NCBI RefSeq assembly: GCF_009646335.1
Contig: NZ_WJBU01000016.1
Span: forward strand, 56,183-120,182
Direction of reading: 5' to 3'
From: Caenimonas koreensis DSM 17982
GTDB lineage: Bacteria; Pseudomonadota; Gammaproteobacteria; Burkholderiales; Burkholderiaceae_C
Length of the DNA: 64,000 bases
Position numbers and translations under genes: made by a program. This document shows, one piece after another, positions 36,353 through 44,897 of the stretch. Numbering within the stretch: position 1 is the first letter of the stretch; the number at the start of each line of letters is the position of its first letter. A model generated the notes under the pieces. The model ran no database searches, had not been told where the DNA came from, and worked only from the letters and a program-made list of their open reading frames with translations.

Positions 36353-37900
36353 ATGACGAAGAAACATCTCGGCCCGGCCGACTACCTCAAGAAGATCCTC
36401 AACGCGAAGGTGTATGACGTTGCCGTGGAGTCGGCACTCGAACCCGCGAAGAGCCTGAGCCGCCGGCTGCACAACAAAGTGCTCCTCAAGCGCGAGGACC
36501 AGCAAGCCGTTTTCAGCTTCAAGCTGCGTGGTGCGTACAACAAGATGGCGCACCTCTCACCCGACGCGCTCAAGCGCGGCGTGATCTGCGCCTCGGCAGG
36601 CAATCACGCACAGGGCGTCGCGCTGTCTGCGCATCGGCTCGGCACGCGCGCCGTGATCGTGATGCCAGTGACCACGCCCCAGCTGAAGATCGAAGGCGTG
36701 AAGGCACTCGGCGGCGAAATCGTGCTGCACGGTGAAAGCTATTCCGATGCCTTCGCGCACGCGACGAAGCTCGAAAAGGAGCAGGGCCTGACCTTCGTGC
36801 ATCCGTTCGATGACCCCGATGTCATCGCGGGCCAGGGAACCATCGCGATGGAAATCCTGCGCCAGCACCAGGGGCCTCTTGATGCGGTGTTCGTGGCGAT
36901 TGGCGGCGGCGGCCTCATCTCCGGCGTTGCCAACTACATCAAGGCCGTGCGCCCCGAGATCAAGGTGATCGGCGTGCAGATGAATGACTCCGACGCGATG
37001 ATGCAGTCCGTCGCCGCCAGCAAGCGCATGACGCTCGCCGACGTGGGCCTCTTTTCAGATGGCACGGCCGTCAAGCTCGTCGGCGAGGAAACATTCCGCA
37101 TCGCGCGCGAACTGGTGGACGAATACATCGCCGTTGACACCGACGCCGTCTGCGCGGCGATCAAGGACGTCTTCATCGACACGCGCAGCATCGTCGAGCC
37201 CGCAGGCGCGCTGGCTGTCGCCGCAATCAAGCAGTACGTCGCGACGAACAAAACGCGTGGCGAGACTTACGCCGCGATCCTGTGCGGCGCCAACATGAAT
37301 TTCGATCGCTTGCGCTTCGTCGCCGAGCGCGCTGAGGTCGGCGAAGAACGTGAAGCCCTTTTGGCCGTGACCATTCCCGAAGAGCGCGGCAGCTTCCGGC
37401 GCTTTTGCGAACTGATCGGCGAGCTGCCGGGTGGCCCGCGCAACGTCACTGAGTTCAACTACCGCATCAGCGACAGCGCGAAGGCGCATGTATTTGTGGG
37501 CCTCACGACACACGGCAAGGGCGAGTCGTCGCGCATCGCGTCGAACTTCACGCGGCACGGCTTCGAGGCGCTCGACCTCACGCATGACGAGCTCGCCAAG
37601 GAACACATCCGGCACATGGTCGGCGGACGCTCGTCGCTTGCGCAGGACGAACGCCTTCTGCGATTTGTCTTTCCCGAGCGGCCCGGCGCGCTGATGAAAT
37701 TCCTCTCGCATATGCGCCCAGGCTGGAACATCACGCTGTTTCACTACCGCAATCAGGGGGCCGACTACGGCCGCATCCTCGTGGGCCTGCAGGTGCCCAA
37801 AGCTGATGACAAAGTGTTCAAGACGTTCCTGGACACATTGGGTTATCCCTATGTCGAAGAGACGGGCAACCCTGTTTACCGATTGTTTTTGCAGACGTAG
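36353..37900 (+). CDS. ilvA: Threonine ammonia-lyase, biosynthetic
   Basis: 515 residues, the long two-ACT-like-domain form. The PLP lysine is Lys57 in FSFKLRGAYNKM and the phosphate loop is GGGGLISG near residue 185. Two regulatory domains follow: about 325-415 (AVTIPEERGSFRRFCELIG) and about 425-515 (FVFPERPGALMKFLSHM), which bind isoleucine and valine. It makes 2-oxobutanoate from threonine, the first step to isoleucine. TATCAT (36337-36342) is 10 bases before the ATG and there is no Shine-Dalgarno sequence. Confidence 0.96.
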   Translation: MTKKHLGPADYLKKILNAKVYDVAVESALEPAKSLSRRLHNKVLLKREDQQAVFSFKLRGAYNKMAHLSPDALKRGVICASAGNHAQGVALSAHRLGTRAVIVMPVTTPQLKIEGVKALGGEIVLHGESYSDAFAHATKLEKEQGLTFVHPFDDPDVIAGQGTIAMEILRQHQGPLDAVFVAIGGGGLISGVANYIKAVRPEIKVIGVQMNDSDAMMQSVAASKRMTLADVGLFSDGTAVKLVGEETFRIARELVDEYIAVDTDAVCAAIKDVFIDTRSIVEPAGALAVAAIKQYVATNKTRGETYAAILCGANMNFDRLRFVAERAEVGEEREALLAVTIPEERGSFRRFCELIGELPGGPRNVTEFNYRISDSAKAHVFVGLTTHGKGESSRIASNFTRHGFEALDLTHDELAKEHIRHMVGGRSSLAQDERLLRFVFPERPGALMKFLSHMRPGWNITLFHYRNQGADYGRILVGLQVPKADDKVFKTFLDTLGYPYVEETGNPVYRLFLQT

Positions 37901-37963
37901 CATGGGTCACGAGCCGGCGCGCAAGACCCGGCAAGAGGGGGCATCCACCAAGCCGGAGGGGCC

Positions 37964-38914
37964 ATGCTCAGACTGGGAATCGTCATCGACTCGGCGGCCG
38001 AAGTGCCGCAGAGCGTGCTTGAAAATCCGCGGGTGCGCATGCTGCCCGTCGCGATCAGGATCGGCGAGCGAACCTACCTGGACGAGCGAAAACCCGAGGC
38101 CACGAGTGATTTCAATTCGCGCAAGCTCGAAATGCGGACCGCGCAAGACTCCAAGTCGTTGCCGCCCGGCGAGCCCGATGTGCGCAAGTTCCTGCTTGAC
38201 CACGTCGCCACCGATTTCGATCACGTGTTCGGCCTGTTCGTCATGTCTGCGCGGTCGCCCATCTTTCGCGCGGCATTCGACGCGGCATCGCGCGTGATCA
38301 CCGATTCGATGCCGGTGCGCGTGCGCTCGGGCATCAAGGGCCCGTTGCTCGTGGAGTGCCACGACAGCATGAACCTGTTCTCCGGCTATGGCGTGCAGGT
38401 GCTCGAAGCGTTGCGGGCCTTTGAGGCCGAGCCGCTGGTATCCACCATCCGCACGCGAATGCAGGAAGGCGCCAAGTCGGCGCACGGCTACCTCGCACCG
38501 GCAAACCTGGACTACCTGCTTGCCCGCGCTCGCGCCCGGGGTGACAACAGCGTGGGCGCGTTCGGCCAGGCGGCAGCAAAGATGCTGGGCATCATGCCGA
38601 TCCTTCGCGGCTTTCAGAACAAGACCGAGGCGGTGGGCAAGGTCCGTGGCGTGGCCGCCGCGCGCGCCCACATCCTCAACCTGGCTCGCCGCGAACTTGG
38701 CAAGGGGCTGCTGGCCCCGTTTGTCGACGTGAGCTATTCAGGCGACATCGCGGACGTGCAGGCGCTGGCCGAATACCGCGCACTCGTCACCGAAGCAGCA
38801 GACAAGGGCGTCAGCGTCGTGTTGCACGAGATGGCACCTACCAACTCGGTCAATGCCGGCGCCAATGCGTTGTCAGTTGGGTTCATGGCCCGCCCGCATA
38901 GCGCGGACCTGTAA
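37964..38914 (+). CDS. DegV-family fatty-acid-binding protein
   Basis: 316 residues beginning MLRLGIVIDSAAEVPQSVLE; the DegV family opens with such a strand followed by D-S. MLPVAIRIGERTYLDE and FVMSARSPIFRAAFDAA, with TSxxSGTY replaced by this variant, then DSMNLFSGYGVQVLEAL and the second domain GIMPILRGFQNKTEAVGKVR. Family members bind a fatty acid for FakA-type kinases in Firmicutes; the role in proteobacteria is unclear. GGAGG lies 5 bases before the ATG. Confidence 0.88.
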   Translation: MLRLGIVIDSAAEVPQSVLENPRVRMLPVAIRIGERTYLDERKPEATSDFNSRKLEMRTAQDSKSLPPGEPDVRKFLLDHVATDFDHVFGLFVMSARSPIFRAAFDAASRVITDSMPVRVRSGIKGPLLVECHDSMNLFSGYGVQVLEALRAFEAEPLVSTIRTRMQEGAKSAHGYLAPANLDYLLARARARGDNSVGAFGQAAAKMLGIMPILRGFQNKTEAVGKVRGVAAARAHILNLARRELGKGLLAPFVDVSYSGDIADVQALAEYRALVTEAADKGVSVVLHEMAPTNSVNAGANALSVGFMARPHSADL

Positions 38915-38949
38915 GGGCGCGCGTGCTGGCGCAGCGGCAACAGCGGCGC

Positions 38950-39396
38950 TCAGGGCCGGCGCAGCGGCAACTCAAGCGTGACGACTGCCGGGCCGTTGGC
39001 GCCATCCGACAACACCGCCTTGCGCGACTCGACCGACTTCAGCACCAGATTGCCGTCAATCGCAGAGCCAGTACGAAATGGCTTTGCGGGCTTGCCATCG
39101 ACCGAGATCAGCGCAGCGCCGCCCTGCTCGCCGGTCGCCACCACGCCTTGCAGCGAAAACCGGCTGGCAATGCTCGGCGCCGCGACGGCCACGGCCTGCA
39201 CCGGGTTCCAGCCCATCAGGCGGGCAACGGACACCGGATCCACAGGCGCCGGCGTATGCACGAGCGCAGGCGCTGCCAGCGGCGGGGAACGACTGGCGAT
39301 TTTCAGACCCCAATAAACGCAGGTGGCGGCAACAATCGCCCAGACCAGGAAGGTCGAGGCTGCCACTACCCATCTGCCCTGCATGTTGCTCACCAT
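38950..39396 (-). CDS. gspC: Type II secretion system protein GspC (short form)
   Basis: 148 residues: a short cytoplasmic start, one membrane helix (VVAASTFLVWAIVAATCVYW), a proline-rich linker and the HR domain (RLMGWNPVQAV, SRFSLQGVVATGEQGGAALI, VDGKPAKPF, LPLRRP at the end). The C-terminal PDZ or coiled-coil domain of long GspC proteins is absent. GspC links the inner-membrane platform to the secretin. It is divergent from gspG; its GATAAT box ends 6 bases before the ATG. Confidence 0.88.
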   Translation of the reverse strand: MVSNMQGRWVVAASTFLVWAIVAATCVYWGLKIASRSPPLAAPALVHTPAPVDPVSVARLMGWNPVQAVAVAAPSIASRFSLQGVVATGEQGGAALISVDGKPAKPFRTGSAIDGNLVLKSVESRKAVLSDGANGPAVVTLELPLRRP

Positions 39397-39402
39397 GCGG
39401 CG

Positions 39403-39410
39403 ATTATCAT
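39403..39410. promoter_or_regulatory. Overlapping divergent -10 boxes of gspC and gspG
   Basis: Within the same 8 bases, the minus strand reads GATAAT (39408-39403) toward gspC and the plus strand TATCAT (39405-39410) toward gspG, so the two promoters would compete. Confidence 0.4.
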
Positions 39411-39435
39411 TGAAGCGATTCCCTCACCGACTGCC

Positions 39436-39873
39436 ATGAAGTTTCCTCAAACATTTCGCGCACGCGCCCAGGCCGGCTTCACCCTCATCGAACTGATGGT
39501 GGTGCTTGTGATCATCGGCGTGCTCGCCGCGCTGATCGTCCCCAATGTGCTCGACCGCGCTGACGACGCGCGGGCGACAGCGGCCAAGACCGACGTCAAC
39601 AACCTGATGCAGGCGCTGAAGATGTACCGGCTCGACAACCAGCGCTACCCGACGAGCGAGCAGGGCCTGCAGGCACTAGTCACGAAACCCACGGTAGGCC
39701 CCGCAGCGCCCAACTGGAAGCCTTACCTCGACAAGCTGCCCAACGACCCGTGGAGCCGCCCCTACCAGTACCTCAACCCCGGCGTAAAGGGCGAGATCGA
39801 CGTCATGTCGTTTGGCGCGGACGGCCAGCCCGGCGGCGAGGGCAAGAATGCGGACGTCGGCAGCTGGCAATGA
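39436..39873 (+). CDS. gspG: Major pseudopilin GspG
   Basis: 145 residues. The prepilin site is QAG/FTLIELMVVLVIIGVLAA with Glu at +5, about 13 residues from the start. DNNLMQALKMYRLDN-like NNLMQALKMYRLDNQRYPTS and the end DVMSFGADGQPGGEGKNADVG (calcium-site aspartates) are the GspG pattern. It polymerises into the pseudopilus that pushes folded exoproteins through GspD. Confidence 0.97.
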   Translation: MKFPQTFRARAQAGFTLIELMVVLVIIGVLAALIVPNVLDRADDARATAAKTDVNNLMQALKMYRLDNQRYPTSEQGLQALVTKPTVGPAAPNWKPYLDKLPNDPWSRPYQYLNPGVKGEIDVMSFGADGQPGGEGKNADVGSWQ

Positions 39874-40321
39874 GCGTCGCAGCTCACGCGGGCCTGGCAG
39901 CGCTCGCGTTGGCGGCTTCACGCTGCTGGAACTGCTCATCGTCATCTCCATCATCGCGATTGCCACTGCGGGCGTGAGCTTCGCGCTGCGTGACTCCGAC
40001 AGCGCCCAGCTCGAGAAGGAAGGCCGCCGGCTCGCGGCGCTCCTTGAGTCGGCACGGGCAATCTCGCGAAGCTCCGGCGTTCCCGTCCGCTGGACGCCGA
40101 CCGAAACCGGTTTCAAGTTCGAAGGCGCGCCACCCGACGTGCTGCCAGACCGCTGGCTCGATACGACAACGCAGGTTCGCGGCACCGCCACCCTGGTGCT
40201 TGGGCCCGAGCCGATCATCGGCAAACAGGAAGTCACGCTCGGCTCGGCCACAGCATCGACTCGCACGCTTCGAATCGCGACAGACGGCATCAGGCCCTTT
40301 GCTGTCACCAACAGTGAATGA
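39848..40321 (+). CDS. gspH: Minor pseudopilin GspH
   Basis: 157 residues if it starts at the ATG 39848, inside the end of gspG (26-bp overlap); no closer start exists before the prepilin motif. That motif, VGG/FTLLELLIVISIIAIA, lies about 22 residues in, with Glu+5. The remainder (EKEGRRLAALLESARAISRS, GVPVRWTPTETGFKFEG) is typical GspH. It takes part in the pseudopilus tip complex. Confidence 0.9.
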   Translation: MRTSAAGNERRSSRGPGSARVGGFTLLELLIVISIIAIATAGVSFALRDSDSAQLEKEGRRLAALLESARAISRSSGVPVRWTPTETGFKFEGAPPDVLPDRWLDTTTQVRGTATLVLGPEPIIGKQEVTLGSATASTRTLRIATDGIRPFAVTNSE

Positions 40322-40331
40322 CCCACGGCGA

Positions 40332-40688
40332 ATGAAACGTCAGGCGGGTTTCACCTTGGTCGAAGTGCTCGTCGCGCTGGCAATCGTCGCCATAGCGCTC
40401 GCAGCTGGCCTGCAATCGACAACTGCGCTCACACGCAATGCCGAGCGCCAGTCCAGTGTGCTGCTGGCCCACATGTGCGCCGAAAACGAACTGGTGAAAG
40501 TGCGCCTGACGCGGCAGATGCCGGACATCGGCGAGTCGAAGGTCGATTGCGACCAGGCCGGCCGCACGCTGCCCGTCACGATCACTGTGTCGCCCACGCC
40601 CAACCCGAGTTTCCGGCGCGTGGACGCACAGGTCTTCGACGACGGCTCGCCCGTGCTGCGACTTTCCACCGTCGTGGGGCGCTACTGA
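40332..40688 (+). CDS. gspI: Minor pseudopilin GspI
   Basis: 118 residues. MKRQAGFTLVEVLVALAIVA shows the prepilin site and Glu+5; ALTRNAERQSSVLLAHMCAE and NELVKVRLTRQMPDIG are conserved GspI segments. Forms the tip trimer with GspJ and GspK. Its stop overlaps gspJ as TGATG. Confidence 0.93.
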   Translation: MKRQAGFTLVEVLVALAIVAIALAAGLQSTTALTRNAERQSSVLLAHMCAENELVKVRLTRQMPDIGESKVDCDQAGRTLPVTITVSPTPNPSFRRVDAQVFDDGSPVLRLSTVVGRY

Positions 40689-41368
40689 TGCAGGCGCGCC
40701 ACCAACGCGGCTTCACCCTGATCGAGGTGCTCGTGGCATTGGTCGCGATGGCTTTGCTGGCCGTGATGAGCTGGCGCGCCATCGACGGAATGTCGCGCGT
40801 GCAACAGCAAACTGAAGCGCGCGCCGATGATGTGCTGACGCTGCAGATCGGCCTTGCGCAGTGGGCGGCCGATCTCGATGCGGTTGTCGATCTGCCCAAT
40901 ATCTCGACGCTCGACTGGAACGGCCGTGTGCTGCGCCTGGCGCGCCGCAGTACAGCATCCGTGACGGATGGCGTGCTCGTCGTCGGCTGGACACGGCGCG
41001 TCATCAATGGCCAGGGCACCTGGCTGCGCTGGCAGTCGCCGCAAACGTTCACGCGCGGTGACTTCAACGAGGCCTGGCTCAAAGCCGACACCTGGTCGCA
41101 AAACCCGGGCGTCGACGAACTCGCACGTGAAGTCGCCGTGGTGCCGCTGGATGACTGGCAGGTTTTCTACTACCGCGAAAACGCGTGGACCAACCCGCAG
41201 TCGAGCGCCGTGCGTACGGCGCCGGTGGCGGGCCAGCCGATCCCGCTGCCCGCTGGGCAGGCACTGCCCGACGGCATACGGCTCGTGTTGACGCTGCCGG
41301 CAAACCAGGCGATCAACGGCACGCTCACGCGCGACTGGGTGCGACCGAACCTCGGGCGGCCGCAATGA
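40688..41368 (+). CDS. gspJ: Minor pseudopilin GspJ
   Basis: 226 residues. QRGFTLIEVLVALVAMALLA is the prepilin signal; MSWRAIDGMSRVQQQTEARA and LQIGLAQWAADLDAVVDLPN follow. The longer open frame upstream overlaps gspI and is not used. Overlaps gspK by 4 bp. Confidence 0.93.
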   Translation: MQARHQRGFTLIEVLVALVAMALLAVMSWRAIDGMSRVQQQTEARADDVLTLQIGLAQWAADLDAVVDLPNISTLDWNGRVLRLARRSTASVTDGVLVVGWTRRVINGQGTWLRWQSPQTFTRGDFNEAWLKADTWSQNPGVDELAREVAVVPLDDWQVFYYRENAWTNPQSSAVRTAPVAGQPIPLPAGQALPDGIRLVLTLPANQAINGTLTRDWVRPNLGRPQ

Positions 41369-42369
41369 GCCGGCGCGCCGCTCGCCAGGCAGGTGCCGCC
41401 TTGCTGATGGCGATGCTCACTGTCGCACTGGTCGCCACATTCGCAACGGCCGCGCTGTGGCAGCAGTGGCGCAGCATCGAAGTTGAAAGTGCCGAGCGGG
41501 CTCGTGTGCAATCGAGCTGGATCCTCACCGGCGCGCTCGACTGGGCGCGGCTCGTGTTGCGCGAAGACATGCGCTCGGGCAACGACAGCTCGGACCACCT
41601 GAGCGAGCCTTGGGCGGTACCGCTGCAGGAAGCGCGCCTGTCGAGCTTCCTGGCGGCCGACAAAAACAACACCTCCACCGACACGACCGAGGACATCCTC
41701 GATGCGTTCCTGTCGGGCCAGGTGATCGACGCGCAATCGCTGATGAACGTGCGCAACCTGGCGAGCACTGACGGCAAAGTGCAGCAGAGCGAGATCGATG
41801 CGTTCGCCCGCCTGTTCGACCTGCTGCAAATTGACCGGGCCGAGCTCGAAAAGCTGGTGGAGAACTTTCGCTTCGCGCTCGATACCTCCACTGCCAACCA
41901 GTCGGGCGCGCTGGCACCGCTGGCGCCCAACAAGATCGAAGAGCTGGTCTGGCTGGGCCTGTCCCCTGCCACCGTATCCAAACTCCAGCCGTACATCACC
42001 ATCTTGCCCATACGCACGGCCGTCAACGTCAACACGGCAAGCGCCGAAGTCATTTATGCGTCCGCGCCGCAGCTAAGCATGGCGGATGCGCAAAACCTGG
42101 TCTCGCTGCGCGAACGCTCACCCTTCAAGAGCATCCCGGACATCGTCAAGGCGGTCGGGCGCGGCCCGGACGTCATCCCCACCGATCCGCTGGCACTGGA
42201 CGTGCGCACGGCCTTCTTCGAGGTGCGCGCGCGCTTGCGGCTGGACAAACTCGTCGTCGAAGAGCGTTCGCTGATCCACCGCCTGTCGGCCAGCGAAATC
42301 GTCGTGCTGTGGCGCGAACGCGGCATTGCGGACCCCACGGCGCTCGCGCAGGCACCCGTGCGGCGCTGA
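41365..42369 (+). CDS. gspK: Minor pseudopilin GspK
   Basis: 334 residues. The N-terminal helix ARQAGAALLMAMLTVALVAT lacks Glu+5, as is usual for GspK. The large globular part includes two helix-hairpin-helix-like repeats near the end (VNVNTASAEVIYASAPQLSM). It caps the pseudopilus tip with GspI and GspJ. Confidence 0.93.
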   Translation: MSRRAARQAGAALLMAMLTVALVATFATAALWQQWRSIEVESAERARVQSSWILTGALDWARLVLREDMRSGNDSSDHLSEPWAVPLQEARLSSFLAADKNNTSTDTTEDILDAFLSGQVIDAQSLMNVRNLASTDGKVQQSEIDAFARLFDLLQIDRAELEKLVENFRFALDTSTANQSGALAPLAPNKIEELVWLGLSPATVSKLQPYITILPIRTAVNVNTASAEVIYASAPQLSMADAQNLVSLRERSPFKSIPDIVKAVGRGPDVIPTDPLALDVRTAFFEVRARLRLDKLVVEERSLIHRLSASEIVVLWRERGIADPTALAQAPVRR

Positions 42370-42391
42370 CCTTTCTACAATCGGCCCACCC

Positions 42392-43600
42392 ATGAGCGCC
42401 CTCATCGTCTTCCTGCCGCAGCACGCTGCCACCGCCTCGACCGAGTTCGAGTACGTGCTGACGCACGACGGCAGCGCCATCGCCGACCACGGCGCGGCGC
42501 TGGCCACCCTGCTGCCGGCCACGACGCGGGCGGGCTCGGAAGTCGTCGCCATTGTCCCGGCTGCGCTGCTGTCGTGGCACCGTGTCGAGCTGCCCAAGGG
42601 CACTGCCGCAGGCTCTCCGCGGATGCGTGCCGTGCTGGAGGGAGCGCTGGAAGACCAGTTGCTCGACGAGCCGGAGGCACTTCATTTCGCCCTGCAACCA
42701 CAAGCGCGGGCGGGGGAGCCCGCCTGGGTCGCCACCTGCGACCGGGCGTGGCTGCGTGCCGCCGTGGTCGCACTTGAAGCAGCCGAGCGGCCCGCGGCGC
42801 GCATCGTTCCCGAATTCGCGCCGGAGGGCGTGACGACCTTCTATGCCGTCGGCCAGGCCGACCAGCCGATGGTGGTCGTTGCCGGCACCGAAGGCGTCAC
42901 CGCCGTTCCCCTGAGCACGCAAGTGCTGCCCCTGCTGCCTGCGCTGGCTGACGACACGCCCTGCATCGCCGAGCCGGCCGTCGCCGAAATCGCGGAACAG
43001 GTGCTACAGCGCCGACCCGAGCTGCGCCACCCCTCGGGTCGCTGGATGCGTGCGGCGCAGTCCGACTGGGACCTGGCGCAATTCGAGTTCTCCAGTTCCG
43101 GGCGCGCCCGCGCCTGGAAGAAGATGGGCACCGCCTGGGCGGACATCCTCTCGGCGCCGCAATGGAAGCCCGCCCGATGGGGCGCCGTTGCGCTCGTTGT
43201 CATCAACCTGCTCGCCATGAATGCGTGGGCATGGCGCGAGCGCTCGGCGCTCGACCAGAAGCGCGAGGCGATCCGCACGACGCTCACCGAGACTTTTCCG
43301 CAAGTCAAGGTAGTCGTCGATGCACCGTTGCAGATGCAGCGCGAACTCACGGCTTTGCGCCTGGCCACTGGCACCAGCTCCGGCAATGACCTGGAGTCGA
43401 TGCTCGGCGCCCTGAGCGCGGCGGCGCCTGCGCAACGCGCGCTGACCAGCATCGAATACTCGAACGGCGAGCTGCGCGTCAGGGGCATGGCCCTGCCGGC
43501 CGAAGAGGCGCGCACGCTTGCCAGTTCACTCAAGGCGCAGGGCTTCACGGCAAATACGCAAGGCGAGGCGCTCGCCATCACCGCCGGGAGCGCACGATGA
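42392..43600 (+). CDS. gspL: Type II secretion system protein GspL
   Basis: 402 residues. A cytoplasmic actin-like domain (about 1-265) is followed by a single membrane helix (WGAVALVVINLLAMNAWAW, about residues 262-282) and a periplasmic ferredoxin-like domain (QRALTSIEYSNGELRVRG). The cytoplasmic part binds GspE. A TACAAT box at 42376-42381 is 10 bases before the ATG with no Shine-Dalgarno sequence, so there may be an internal promoter here. Confidence 0.92.
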   Translation: MSALIVFLPQHAATASTEFEYVLTHDGSAIADHGAALATLLPATTRAGSEVVAIVPAALLSWHRVELPKGTAAGSPRMRAVLEGALEDQLLDEPEALHFALQPQARAGEPAWVATCDRAWLRAAVVALEAAERPAARIVPEFAPEGVTTFYAVGQADQPMVVVAGTEGVTAVPLSTQVLPLLPALADDTPCIAEPAVAEIAEQVLQRRPELRHPSGRWMRAAQSDWDLAQFEFSSSGRARAWKKMGTAWADILSAPQWKPARWGAVALVVINLLAMNAWAWRERSALDQKREAIRTTLTETFPQVKVVVDAPLQMQRELTALRLATGTSSGNDLESMLGALSAAAPAQRALTSIEYSNGELRVRGMALPAEEARTLASSLKAQGFTANTQGEALAITAGSAR

Positions 43601-44079
43601 AAGCACTCTCGCCTTTGCTCGCCCGGTGGACCGGCCTCGCGCCCCGCGAAAAGGTCATGGTGGCGAGCGCCCTGGGTCTCGTCGCGGCCGCGATCGTCTG
43701 GTGGCTGCTCGTGGCGCCCGCGCTTGCAACGCTGCGCACCTCCGAGGCGCAACGCCATGAACTTGACGCCCAGCTGCAGTCGATGCGCGCCTTGCAGGCA
43801 CAGGCAAAAGCGTTGCAATCGCAACCCAAGGCCGGCTACGACGAGGCATTGCGCCTGCTTGAACTCTCGGTGCGCGAGCGCCTGGGCACAACGGGCCGGC
43901 TGTCGCTGCAAGGCGAGCGGGCCACCATCACACTGACTGGCACTGCGCCCGATACCGTTGCGCAGTGGCTGGCGCAGGCCCGCGTGAACGCGCGCGCACT
44001 GCCCAGCGACGTGCGAATCAACCGTAACGCGGCCGGCCTGTGGGAGGGCACCGTGGTCTTCACGCTGCCTTCGCGCTGA
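43597..44079 (+). CDS. gspM: Type II secretion system protein GspM
   Basis: 160 residues, overlapping gspL by 4 bp. Short cytoplasmic start (LARWTGLAPREKVMVASALG), one membrane helix, coiled-coil and a small periplasmic domain (GRLSLQGERATITLTG, VAQWLAQARVNARALP). Partner of GspL in the platform. Confidence 0.92.
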   Translation: MKALSPLLARWTGLAPREKVMVASALGLVAAAIVWWLLVAPALATLRTSEAQRHELDAQLQSMRALQAQAKALQSQPKAGYDEALRLLELSVRERLGTTGRLSLQGERATITLTGTAPDTVAQWLAQARVNARALPSDVRINRNAAGLWEGTVVFTLPSR

Positions 44080-44098
44080 GCGCAAGCAGCACCGCCCG

Positions 44099-44896
44099 AT
44101 GGCATTGCGCTCGACCGCTTCCGGCCCGCCGCGCGCCAGCTGGGGTTGGGCCCTGGCAGGCGCTGCCATCGGCCTTGTCGTAGCGATGGTGCTGTACGCC
44201 CCGGCGCGCTGGCTGTCCGGCACAGTGCGCGATGCGACGGGTGAACGCCTCATCCTCGACGACGCGTCGGGCACCATCTGGACAGGTTCTGCCCAGCTCG
44301 TCTTGACCGGCGGCGCGGGCAGTACAGCGGCCGCCGCCCTGCCCACGCGCATCGAGTGGCGGATGCGACCACGCTGGGACGGCTTCACGGCACAGCTACA
44401 AACAGCCTGCTGCACGCAAGCGCCCGTTGAAATCCGCCTGCAGCCGCGATGGGGCGGCGCACGCATCACGGTGGCCGACTCACAGGCGCAGGTTCCTGCA
44501 GCCCTGCTCGTGGGCCTGGGCACCCCCTGGAACACGTTACAGCTTGACGGCGATTTACAGCTGGGCACGCAGGGCCTTTCAGTAGAATGGATCGAAGGCC
44601 GCCTGTCTGTCGCCGGGCAGGCCGAGCTCAAGGCGCAACGGCTGTCGTCGCGCCTGTCCACCTTGAGGCCCATGGGCAGTTATCGCATCACGGTCACGGG
44701 CGGCAGCGCGCCGACCCTGCAGCTCCAGACCCTGGAAGGCGCCCTGCAACTGAGCGGGTCGGGCCAATGGGTTGGATCGCGCCTGCGATTCTCTGGTGTT
44801 GCCACGGCAGCGCCCGAGCGCGAAGATGCCCTGTCGAATTTGCTGAACATCATCGGGCGGCGCAGCGGCGCACGCTCGATCATCACCCTGGGATGA
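44099..44896 (+). CDS. gspN: Type II secretion system protein GspN
   Basis: 265 residues. N-terminal membrane helix (WGWALAGAAIGLVVAMVLYA), then the GspN pattern APARWLSGTVRDATGERLIL, SGTIWTGSAQLVL and IEWRMRPRWDG, ending in SLITL-like RSIITLG. GspN is present only in some systems; its exact role is unknown. It ends one base before gspD. Confidence 0.9.
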   Translation: MALRSTASGPPRASWGWALAGAAIGLVVAMVLYAPARWLSGTVRDATGERLILDDASGTIWTGSAQLVLTGGAGSTAAAALPTRIEWRMRPRWDGFTAQLQTACCTQAPVEIRLQPRWGGARITVADSQAQVPAALLVGLGTPWNTLQLDGDLQLGTQGLSVEWIEGRLSVAGQAELKAQRLSSRLSTLRPMGSYRITVTGGSAPTLQLQTLEGALQLSGSGQWVGSRLRFSGVATAAPEREDALSNLLNIIGRRSGARSIITLG

Positions 44897-44897
44897 C

